From positions 1-23,250 of the forward strand of contig JBEHYB010000034.1 of the NCBI GenBank assembly GCA_048498395.1: a DNA stretch of 23,250 nt, in the 5' to 3' direction. The stretch is from Micavibrio_B sp048498395. GTDB lineage: Bacteria > Pseudomonadota > Alphaproteobacteria > Micavibrionales > Micavibrionaceae. The notes below the pieces were generated by a model, which worked only from the letters and a program-made list of their open reading frames with translations, did not search any database and was not told where the DNA came from. Position numbers and translations under genes: made by a program. Shown here piece by piece: positions 14,008 through 20,329 of the stretch; within the stretch, counting starts at the first letter, position 1, and every line of letters starts with the position of its first letter.

Positions 14008-14811
14008 ATGCTGGATATGGAATGGCTGATGATTTATGGATTGCTTGGCTTGGCGGTCGGATTGATCGCCGGCATGCTGGGTGTTGGCGGCGGCGGGTTA
14101 TTGGTGCCGTTGCTAGCGCTTGTTTTTCGCTATGAGGGTTTCGATCAGGATCATATCGTTCACTATGCATTGGGCACGGCCTTTGCATGTATGATCTTCT
14201 CGTCGCTCGCAAGCATGAGAGCGCATGCGAGACACGGCAATGTCGCCTGGAACCTCTTTATAAATTTGTCATGCGGAATTATATTCGGCACATTCACGGT
14301 CACTCATTTTGTTGCCGCCATACATTCGGCCTATATTGCCGTTTTCTTTTCCGGCTTTATGGCCCTGATCGCCGTTCAGATGATTTTGAACTGGCGGCCC
14401 AGACCCGACGAGCGGCCTTCGAGATCCTGGTATGTTGTTGTGATTGGCATGATGATCGGCGCGGTCTCGGCGATTGCGGCAGTCGGCGGCGGCTTTCTGA
14501 CCATCACTTACCTGAACTATAAAAATATCGCATTCAAGAAAGCGATCGGCACGTCTTCTGCCATCGGCCTGCCCATCGCCATTGCCGGTACGGCGGGTTA
14601 TCTGCTGAGCGGCTTGCCGGAAATGGCACCGGCCCCTTATATGTTCGGTTTTGTTTACGCTCCCGCTTTCGCAGTCATATCCATCACAAGCGTATTAATG
14701 GCCCCGCTTGGCGCAAACCTCGCACACCGCCTGCCCGAAGCACATCTGAAAAAAGCTTTCGCCGTTATATGCCTGTTCCTAAGCCTAAAAATGCTTTGCG
14801 AGGCTTTGTAA
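14008..14811 (+). CDS. TauE/SafE (TSUP) family membrane transporter
   Basis: A 267-residue protein with about eight membrane helices and the two Gly-rich TSUP repeats: GLLGLAVGLIAGMLGVGGGGLLVPLLAL near the N-terminus and MMIGAVSAIAAVGGGFLTITYL in the middle. TSUP members export sulfite, sulfoacetate and related anions; the substrate here is not determined. The start has an excellent AAAGGAG ribosome site. It is driven by a MerR-type promoter and divergent from merR, so expression is probably inducible. The sulfur operon 9 kb to the left is a tempting but unproven link. Confidence 0.9.
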   Translation: MLDMEWLMIYGLLGLAVGLIAGMLGVGGGGLLVPLLALVFRYEGFDQDHIVHYALGTAFACMIFSSLASMRAHARHGNVAWNLFINLSCGIIFGTFTVTHFVAAIHSAYIAVFFSGFMALIAVQMILNWRPRPDERPSRSWYVVVIGMMIGAVSAIAAVGGGFLTITYLNYKNIAFKKAIGTSSAIGLPIAIAGTAGYLLSGLPEMAPAPYMFGFVYAPAFAVISITSVLMAPLGANLAHRLPEAHLKKAFAVICLFLSLKMLCEAL

Positions 14812-14830
14812 GGTAAGAATTGAGCTTAGT

Positions 14831-15472
14831 TTATCGAGCAACTTCAGACAGCACAGCAGGGAGCACCATATTAGAATTCTTATCTCGAATGATTTTTGGA
14901 GAACCCGAATGACTCATATAAATTGTACACATCGTTGTTGGTATTTTCTTATTATCTACAATTTTTGGAATCTCCCGCTTAATTCCAAACAGATAGAATC
15001 CATAGCTTTCTAGACCCTTGAGTTCTTGTGATAATTCAAATTCAATTTCTAATCTCTTTGCAGGTTCAGCGGCATACCACCTGACAATATCGCCTTTGAA
15101 TAGTTCCAGGATGGATTTCATCGCGCTCACTGCCCTTTCATCATCTGCAATATCATTGCTAATTTGAAAAAGCTCCGCGCCGCCAATAATATCAGCAATA
15201 CTTTTACCTGAGGTAAGTCGCGGCAATAGATGTACGTTTGATTTAGCCTGATCTTTTTTCTGCTTGCCAGAAGCAGGTCTTAACTGCTTAACGTCGATCT
15301 CGAACGCCGCAGCAATTGCCATCAAGGTTGCAAATGCAGCCGTGCCATCTTTTTCTAAACGCTGTACTGTCCGAAGATTGATACCCGAGACATCAGCAAG
15401 CTGCCTTTGCGGCCACGCTCTTTCTTCACGCATCTCTTTTACAAATTCAGCTCTTTTAAGATCTTTAGCCAT
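14831..15472 (-). CDS. XRE-family helix-turn-helix regulator with an unassigned C-terminal domain
   Basis: A 213-residue protein. Residues 1-60 form an XRE helix-turn-helix (VKEMREERAWPQRQLADVSGINLRTVQRLEKDGTAAFATLMAIAAAF). Residues 90-210 form a domain I do not recognise (SIADIIGGAELFQISNDIADDERAV, then SQELKGLESYGFYLFGIKRE). The start at 15470-15472 has AAGGAA 7 bases upstream; the open frame extends further but lacks a signal there. Base composition is clearly more AT-rich than the genes to its left, and it marks the left end of the restriction-modification island. It faces the methyltransferase gene across 408 bp of repeat-bearing DNA. It could regulate itself, the methyltransferase or a lost prophage. 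Confidence 0.85.
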   Translation of the reverse strand: MAKDLKRAEFVKEMREERAWPQRQLADVSGINLRTVQRLEKDGTAAFATLMAIAAAFEIDVKQLRPASGKQKKDQAKSNVHLLPRLTSGKSIADIIGGAELFQISNDIADDERAVSAMKSILELFKGDIVRWYAAEPAKRLEIEFELSQELKGLESYGFYLFGIKREIPKIVDNKKIPTTMCTIYMSHSGSPKIIRDKNSNMVLPAVLSEVAR

Positions 15473-15495
15473 GTGAATTCCTTTCTCATTTTTAA

Positions 15496-15523
15496 AGCAT
15501 ACGCATGCTAAAAAACGGCACAA
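15496..15523 (-). promoter_or_regulatory. Probable promoter and operator of the XRE gene
   Basis: On the minus strand TTGTGC (15518-15523) and TATGCT (15496-15501) are separated by 16 bp. The -10 overlaps an AGCAT-ACGC-ATGCT inverted repeat (15496-15509), and the -35 overlaps the first ACGGCA units of the adjacent repeat array, as expected for autoregulation. Confidence 0.5.
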
Positions 15524-15573
15524 CGGCATTATTACGACAATTTTACGACAATTTTACGACAAAAATACGGCAC
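15515..15573 (+). repeat. Phased direct-repeat array, six ACGRCA units
   Basis: ACGRCA occurs at 15515, 15523, 15534, 15545, 15556 and 15567. The last five are spaced exactly 11 bp apart, about one helical turn. The three central units are extended to TTACGACAA (15532-15540, 15543-15551, 15554-15562). A further TTACGACA lies at 15727-15734. The array resembles iterons or a cooperative regulator-binding array and lies between two divergent genes. Confidence 0.7.
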
Positions 15574-15750
15574 TTGAGTGCGCTTCAAATCGGACAAAAT
15601 ACTGAATTGACTTAAAAAGTCTGGTTTTTCTGAGAAAATGGTGCCCCAGACGGACGCGATTTTATAAAATTTCTCTGCCGTAACTAATTGTAATTGTTCA
15701 TAGATTTTGTTTCAACATTTTCAGTATTACGACACCATCAATTTTCTCCA

Positions 15751-15787
15751 CACCTTCGCTGAAAAATAGCATTCTCCACATCTTCGG
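15751..15787. repeat. Dispersed repeat copy B, 37 bp
   Basis: Partner of copy A at 13393-13429 in the same orientation. The minus-strand reading gives S-E-D-V-E-N-A-I-F-Q-R-R-C-G-E-N and then a stop. It ends 94 bases before the methyltransferase start. It may be a genome-wide intergenic repeat or the C-terminal remnant of a gene family. Confidence 0.6.
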
Positions 15788-15880
15788 ATGCCGATAAAAA
15801 CATGCGATAAAATGCAACTTGCTCAGCAAGTAAAAAATGCCTATGATGACTATAAGTATCAAAAAAATTGTGAGTTACGC

Positions 15881-16789
15881 ATGACAAAAACAATCCCACA
15901 TCCGATCCCGTACCAAGGAAGTAAGAGAAATCTTGCAAAGGATATATGCGAATTATTTCCTCAGGGGATTGAAACTTTATACGAGCCCTTTGCTGGATCT
16001 GCTGCAGTTACGCTTTATGCGGCCCGACATGACTTAGCTCGCCGTTTTGTAATTGGTGATAGCCTGCCAGAGTTAATCGAATTATGGCGCGCCATTATTG
16101 AAGAACCTGATAAAACATCCGCAAGATATGAGACCATATGGAGAGGCCATATTGAAGGTGGGGTAGATTATTTCAATCAGGTTCGAGAACGTTTTAATAA
16201 CAATCGTGACCCGGTGGAATTACTCTATCTTGTGGCTCGTTGCGTTAAAAACGCCGTTCGCTTCAATAGACACGGTCGCTTTACCCAATCGTCAGATAAA
16301 CGCAGATTGGGAACTCAACCTGCAAAGATGGGGGAGGCTATTAAGGCCGCAAGTTATTTATTAAAAGGAAAAACTGAACTTTATTGTGGCGACTTTACCG
16401 ATACCATAAGCAACGCTAATGAAAACGACCTAGTTTATATGGATCCCCCCTATCATGGGACCACATATGGCCGAGATAAAAGGTACTTTGCACAGCTTGA
16501 ACGAGAATCTTTAATTAATGGCCTGGTTGAGCTTAATCGTCGCAGCGTTCCATTCTTACTATCTTATGATGGCATGACTGGCGATACAGTTTATGGAGAA
16601 CCTTTGCCGGATCACTTGTCAATGCGTCGCCTTCTACTTGAAGCAGGGCGATCTTCTCAAGCAACTCTCAATGGCCGTCATGAAGTAACGATAGAAAGTC
16701 TTTATGTTTCAGGAAATCTTGCCAATAACATCCATACTGAATGGAAACAAAACAGGATTGAGACAGAGGACTTATTTGAAGCGGCCTAA
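15881..16789 (+). CDS. D12-class DNA N6-adenine methyltransferase of a type II R-M system
   Basis: A 302-residue enzyme of the Dam/D12 class: motif X PIPYQGSKRNLAKDI (8-22), AdoMet motif I LYEPFAGSAAV (33-43) and catalytic motif IV DPPYHGT (188-194). It transfers methyl from AdoMet to adenine N6. The recognition sequence cannot be read off. I start at the ATG at 15881, directly before KTIPHPIPYQGSK; the open frame extends to 15788 without a ribosome site and without family-like sequence. It is convergent with the HNH endonuclease, their 3' ends overlapping by 18 bp. With the small controller downstream this makes a complete R-M module, in which the enzyme protects host DNA from the nuclease. 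Composition is AT-rich like the rest of the island. Confidence 0.9.
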   Translation: MTKTIPHPIPYQGSKRNLAKDICELFPQGIETLYEPFAGSAAVTLYAARHDLARRFVIGDSLPELIELWRAIIEEPDKTSARYETIWRGHIEGGVDYFNQVRERFNNNRDPVELLYLVARCVKNAVRFNRHGRFTQSSDKRRLGTQPAKMGEAIKAASYLLKGKTELYCGDFTDTISNANENDLVYMDPPYHGTTYGRDKRYFAQLERESLINGLVELNRRSVPFLLSYDGMTGDTVYGEPLPDHLSMRRLLLEAGRSSQATLNGRHEVTIESLYVSGNLANNIHTEWKQNRIETEDLFEAA

Positions 16790-17518
16790 TAAGGTTTCTA
16801 CGGCTTGCTTAATTATTTCTTGAGGCGAAATCTTCTGCTTTTCTGCCTGCTTTATAAGAGCTTTAAAATTGGAAATTTCTGAACCCGTCCAGACAATATC
16901 CAATCTACGCTCCTCTCGCATAGCAACGTGATCGTAGTTTTCAGGAAAAGCCCAAAAACAATTAGCACAAATGTTAGGGTCTTTTATAGAGCGAAAGTTC
17001 TCACAATTTTCACATGACCAGCTTTTTGCACGCTGCGCAGAAGCATCAAGCAGCATATAATGTTCAACGCCCTCAGCCGCATTATTACCTGCAATTTCGT
17101 ATGGTATGCGGTGATCTATTTGCAAATAACGCGCCTCAAGCGGCTCATTCGTCATCATTGAACGAGCGCCGTAATGCGCTATAAGCTGCTCTTTAAACTG
17201 TTTGGAAAATGCCTTACGCCCGCCCAACCTACCAGCCACAATCTGCGTAGGATCCGCAAATCGGTAGGCTGCTATCTGACGCCCGGTTTTGTTGCTTGTG
17301 ACCTTAAAAGTTTCTAATGGAATTCCGTTTTCGCGTACGTCACGCACAGCACGAGGGGGATGGTCGTAACCGTAACGTTCGCTTAATTCTTCTGTTGTTA
17401 TATGGCCGTGTTCGAGAATATGCGTAATAACTGTGCGTGGTCTTTTCGATGTGACCGCCAAACAAGCAGCATAAAATTCTGGCGACATATCAGTTGGTTT
17501 TTGCGGAAAACTACTCAT
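16772..17518 (-). CDS. HNH-family restriction endonuclease (type II) with winged-helix N-terminus
   Basis: A 248-residue protein. Residues 28-70 look like a winged helix-turn-helix (THILEHGHITTEELSERYGY). The HNH core is at about 133-165 (QIDHRIPYEIAGN, D135-H136, then HYMLLDASAQRAKSW). A zinc-binding knuckle uses C169-x2-C172-x11-C184-x2-C187, and a helical tail follows. HNH nucleases with zinc knuckles and a bound HTH are common in type II restriction enzymes; the site is unknown. The start ATG at 17516-17518 overlaps the controller stop (ATGAGTAG), so translation is coupled. Convergence with the methyltransferase and a C-like gene upstream identify it as the restriction partner. A homing-type or other HNH role is less likely in this context. 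Confidence 0.85.
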   Translation of the reverse strand: MSSFPQKPTDMSPEFYAACLAVTSKRPRTVITHILEHGHITTEELSERYGYDHPPRAVRDVRENGIPLETFKVTSNKTGRQIAAYRFADPTQIVAGRLGGRKAFSKQFKEQLIAHYGARSMMTNEPLEARYLQIDHRIPYEIAGNNAAEGVEHYMLLDASAQRAKSWSCENCENFRSIKDPNICANCFWAFPENYDHVAMREERRLDIVWTGSEISNFKALIKQAEKQKISPQEIIKQAVETLLGRFK

Positions 17519-17762
17519 CTTCAAGCACCAATAATTTATATGCCGCAACTTTAAAAACAGAAGCAAAAGCTTCTATCGTTGCAAGAGTAATATTTCTTTC
17601 TGCACGCTCAACAGAGCCAATATAAGTTCTGTGATATCCGCAACGTTCCGCTAGTTCTTCTTGGGAAATACCCATCCTTTTACGGTGCAAAAGCACATTC
17701 TTTGCAAAGATTTCCTGCAAAGTTGACGGTTTTCGACGATGGTTTGTACGAGCAGTACCCAT
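17511..17762 (-). CDS. C-protein-like XRE controller of the restriction-modification system
   Basis: An 83-residue single-domain XRE protein, the size of restriction-modification controller (C) proteins. Its helix-turn-helix is KRMGISQEELAERCGYHRTYIGSVERAERNITLATIEAFASVF (about residues 30-72), with the TYI-x-x-x-E-R-x-x-R-N-I pattern of that group. It is followed by the endonuclease with an 8-base overlap, and C-box-like operators lie upstream. There is no Shine-Dalgarno sequence before the ATG at 17760-17762; a GTG at 17768 is a less likely start. A TATTCA -10 box at 17771-17776 puts the transcription start near the start codon, as in known leaderless C genes. C proteins delay nuclease expression until methylation is complete. 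Confidence 0.85.
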   Translation of the reverse strand: MGTARTNHRRKPSTLQEIFAKNVLLHRKRMGISQEELAERCGYHRTYIGSVERAERNITLATIEAFASVFKVAAYKLLVLEDE

Positions 17763-17786
17763 GCACACTATGAATAGCTAAATGAT

Positions 17787-17812
17787 GTCTTTAAATCGAC
17801 AGACTATAAGTA
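17787..17812 (-). promoter_or_regulatory. C-box pair controlling the controller-endonuclease operon
   Basis: On the minus strand TACTTATAGTC (17802-17812) is separated by TGTC from GATTTAAAGAC (17787-17797). Both are near-matches to GACT-N3-AGTC, and the first strongly resembles the C-box GACTTATAGTC of classical C proteins. The 11+4+11 layout fits the left (activating) and right (repressing) sites. The expected -35 position overlaps the proximal box and has no consensus hexamer, consistent with C-dependent activation. Confidence 0.7.
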
Positions 17813-18110
17813 GAGTTAAAAGGCATACAAAAAATTGCCGTTACAATTCTCCGTTTCTCCAAATTTCTCCAATGGTATTTGTTCAAACGTCCTCGCTCAA
17901 TGGCAATCATTTCAATGGCATGTGGCTATTGAAAAACAGCGTATCGTTCATGATTATGCCGCTAGCATCAATCTTCTGACTTCATCTGTATTTCAAACGC
18001 TCTTTTATCATTCTCCATTCCGCGCTCCTCGCTATGCGAAAGTCGGGCTTTATAGAGCTTCTGCTTGATAAGCGAAGGCATTTTGAAAAAGACCTCCTCG
18101 CATAGCTTTT
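17813..18110. other. AT-rich gap between the R-M module and tRNA-Thr, no convincing gene
   Basis: I see no ORF here with a ribosome site or a recognisable domain. The stretch holds three TTCTCC units at about 17850-17872, a direct 8-mer CTCCTCGC (18025-18032 and 18094-18101) and a 9-bp inverted repeat GCTATGCGA/TCGCATAGC (18031-18039 and 18098-18106). A + strand reading around 17885-17990 (LAQWQSFQWHVAIEKQRIVHD) is protein-like and could be a decayed gene fragment, but support is weak. Confidence 0.5.
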
Positions 18111-18223
18111 TGAATCAAATCAATACGATAGGAAGCGTGTGGCCGTTAACCGGTTTAAAGATTCCGGCTGGTTGACCATTATTCAGTCTATAAAAATTTT
18201 GACTAAGCTATTGATTTGATTCA
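18111..18223. repeat. 113-bp element bounded by 15-bp perfect inverted repeats
   Basis: TGAATCAAATCAATA (18111-18125) and its exact complement TATTGATTTGATTCA (18209-18223) enclose 83 bp. The right arm lies 22 bases from the CCA end of tRNA-Thr. A short hairpin TCACTTC/GAAGTGA (18221-18227 and 18239-18245) fills the remaining gap. This could be a MITE-like remnant or recombinase sites at the island edge. Confidence 0.6.
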
Positions 18224-18245
18224 CTTCACGTTTGTAGAGAAGTGA

Positions 18246-18320
18246 TGGTGCCGGCTGAGAGGATTGAACTCCCGACCTTCGGTTTACAAAACCGCTGCAC
18301 TACCGCTGTGCTAAGCCGGC
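18246..18320 (-). tRNA. trnT: tRNA-Thr(UGU), CCA encoded
   Basis: Cloverleaf read on the minus strand. The acceptor arms GCCGGCT and AGCCGGC pair fully, followed by discriminator A and encoded CCA (18246-18248). The D-arm is GCAC/GTGC. The anticodon loop TTTGTAA carries TGT for the ACA codon. The T-arm is GGGAG/CTCTC with loop TTCAATC. The length of 75 bases including CCA is normal. A GTATTATGCC -10-like sequence lies upstream at about 18351-18360. The 3' end faces the AT-rich island. Confidence 0.95.
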
Positions 18321-18493
18321 CACCTGGAGACTTCCCGAGGGGAAATCGTGGGGCATAATACTCATTTCAAAACAATTTGGAAGCATTAACTTTTAAAATC
18401 CGCGATAATCTCTGATCTGGCGTTTGAGTACGGATTTTGCTATGTTTCCCATAGAGTTAACCACTAAATCCACGTATTCCGGCGGTACCCCCC

Positions 18494-19705
18494 TTGGCAG
18501 GCCAACCAGACAGACCCTCATCCCATGACAATGCTATTGGCTGGTTTCTGCTTTTAGCCGTCGTTTTTATGCTTTTAGTGCTGCTTTGGTACTTCCAGAG
18601 CCAGAATATTCTCAATGTCGTCCGCTATGTCCGGATCGGGGAAATGTGGATCAGTTCCTGGTTTCTGGACGATGACGCGGTCGTTTATTCGGCGAACGGC
18701 CAGAATTTCACCTTCAGGCAGATTTACGAGATCACCAAGCACACGCCGAAAGCCGAGCTGAACGGCCCGGCGATGCAGCTGATTTCAACCGTCGCCCTCA
18801 CCCCGTTCCGTTACGTTTTCAGCGGCCTTCTGATTTTGGCCGGTTTGTGGATGCTGTTTGCCGGCCCGAAAAGCCAGTACCGCCGCCGCTATGACATCAA
18901 CTCGCTGCTCGACAGGCAGTCAAGCAACTTCCCCTATATTTCGCCCTTCGTGAAATTCAATCCGAACAACCAGCCGCCGCGCGCGCCGGGTGCGCCCGTG
19001 CCTGCCGAACTTCCAATGTTCGCCGAAGCTCTGGGCCCCGAAGAATGGGTCGCCTATTACGACGTGCCGGTGCCGGACGGCAAGCTCGATCAGGAAGCGG
19101 CCTCGCGCGTTTTCGGACGGCAGCTCGGCGCGCCGTGGCGCGGACCGCTGCATCTCCCGCCCTATAAACAGGTTCTGCTCGCCGCCTTCTGTTTGAAAGC
19201 GCAGCGTAAAAGATCCGAGAGCGATCAGATGCTCGGCGCGATGGCCAAATGCTGGACGCATAACGGCGGATTGAAAATCGACGGCAAGCTGTTGCGCGAA
19301 GCGCGAAAAGTGCTGAAAAACCGCGATAAAATCGGCAAGACCATTTCAAGATGCAACCAGCACGCTTACGAGAATACGGCGCTTTTACGCGCGCTCTTGA
19401 CAGCGCGTGAAGAAGGCGGCGTTCTGGCCCCGGCGCAGTTTCTATGGCTGCGCGGACATGACCGCGCCTTGTGGTATCCGCTGAACAATCTGGGCCGTCA
19501 GGCCTTCCACGCCGAAGCACTTGGCACGCTGTGTCATTACAAGGCAGAGAAAATGGCAGAGCGCCCGATCCCGCGTCCGAAGATGGAAGACGCCGTCGCG
19601 ATGCTCGCTGAATATCTGGCTTCTCCGAACGCCCGCCCGATTCCACCGCTCGATTATTCGAACTCGAAAAAACGCGCGATCAAAAAAGTCAAAGGAAGTG
19701 CCTAA
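18494..19705 (+). CDS. dotM: Type IVB secretion coupling-complex protein DotM/IcmP
   Basis: A 403-residue membrane protein with two membrane segments (about 14-34 and 92-117) and a large cytoplasmic domain. Family landmarks are YRRRYDINSLLDRQSSNFPYISPFVKFNP, the Pro-rich segment, ASRVFGRQLGAPWRG, HAYENTALLRALLTAREEGGVLAPAQFLWLRGHDRALWYPLNNLGRQAFHAEALG, and a basic tail. DotM forms the coupling complex with the DotL ATPase at the inner membrane and helps recruit substrates. Only TTG at 18494 fits a full-length start: the frame is open back to a stop at 18458 with no ATG or GTG between, and the next in-frame ATG lies inside the first helix. It is followed after 2 bases by the 178-residue gene. 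Conjugative relatives call this protein TrbA. Confidence 0.87.
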   Translation: MAGQPDRPSSHDNAIGWFLLLAVVFMLLVLLWYFQSQNILNVVRYVRIGEMWISSWFLDDDAVVYSANGQNFTFRQIYEITKHTPKAELNGPAMQLISTVALTPFRYVFSGLLILAGLWMLFAGPKSQYRRRYDINSLLDRQSSNFPYISPFVKFNPNNQPPRAPGAPVPAELPMFAEALGPEEWVAYYDVPVPDGKLDQEAASRVFGRQLGAPWRGPLHLPPYKQVLLAAFCLKAQRKRSESDQMLGAMAKCWTHNGGLKIDGKLLREARKVLKNRDKIGKTISRCNQHAYENTALLRALLTAREEGGVLAPAQFLWLRGHDRALWYPLNNLGRQAFHAEALGTLCHYKAEKMAERPIPRPKMEDAVAMLAEYLASPNARPIPPLDYSNSKKRAIKKVKGSA

Positions 19706-19707
19706 TC

Positions 19708-20244
19708 ATGGAAAAATTCAGCTCTAGCGCCAAGGTCATCGACGGAACCCTTATCCTGACGCTGCCCGATGCCGTGACACCGGTTGTGTGGCAGATGCAG
19801 CTCGGACAGACGAAATCCTCGGCGCTCGAAGTCCGTGAACAGAATGACGGCACTTGGCTGCTGGTTTTGAAAACGCCGCGCATGGACGTGATGTCGATCG
19901 CGCCCTTCGCCACCAAGGACCGCGCCGTACGCGCCCTTTTGGCCGTCAGCCGCGCCATGGAAAAAGCGCATGGCCAGATCGGACCTTATGCCGGCAACGC
20001 CTCCTACCCTGTCCCGGCGGTCATTCCGTCCTGTACGCGCGGCGGAATTCTGTGCCGGATCCTGAAATGGATCTTCCGGGCTGCGGTTATCGTGATCGCG
20101 ATGTTCCTGCTGCTCGTCATATTCCTTTGGGCGACACGCAGCGGCTCGACACCGGCAACGTCAACAGCCGCCGTTACCCAGCAGGCCGCCCCGCCGGTCG
20201 CAGGCGCGCCGATGTCCGCCGACGACTTCCTTAACAATCAATAA
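19708..20244 (+). CDS. Unrecognised single-pass membrane protein between dotM and dotL
   Basis: A 178-residue protein. Residues 1-105 are a soluble mixed domain (FSSSAKVIDGTLILTLPDAVTPVVWQM, then DGTWLLVLKTPRMDVMSIAPF). A membrane segment follows at about 117-144, after a Cys-containing basic stretch (SCTRGGILCRILKWIFRAA), and then a Pro/Ala-rich tail ending SADDFLNNQ. The N-terminal domain lies on the positively charged, probably cytoplasmic side, with the tail in the periplasm. It starts 2 bases after dotM and precedes dotL, the slot held by the thioredoxin-like TrbB in IncI plasmids. It has no thioredoxin motif. A coupling-complex accessory role is inferred from position only. Confidence 0.8.
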   Translation: MEKFSSSAKVIDGTLILTLPDAVTPVVWQMQLGQTKSSALEVREQNDGTWLLVLKTPRMDVMSIAPFATKDRAVRALLAVSRAMEKAHGQIGPYAGNASYPVPAVIPSCTRGGILCRILKWIFRAAVIVIAMFLLLVIFLWATRSGSTPATSTAAVTQQAAPPVAGAPMSADDFLNNQ

Positions 20245-20329
20245 AGACGCGGATTCGCCAAAAATTAATGCCTCGGTAAGCCTATATTTGTATACTGAAA
20301 AGGCTCTGAAATAGGGTATAAAAAGCACC

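Noticed and set aside
13946..14212. Long N-terminal extension of the MerR protein
   Set aside because: It is antisense to the TauE/SafE coding region and runs through the MerR promoter; MerR proteins begin right before the helix-turn-helix.
15638..15660. Possible tRNA 3'-end remnant (ATGGTGCC shared with the tRNA-Thr end at 18245-18252) as an attachment-site duplicate
   Set aside because: Only 8 bases match and the similarity stops at once; the following bases do not form a T-arm. Too short to call without an integrase.
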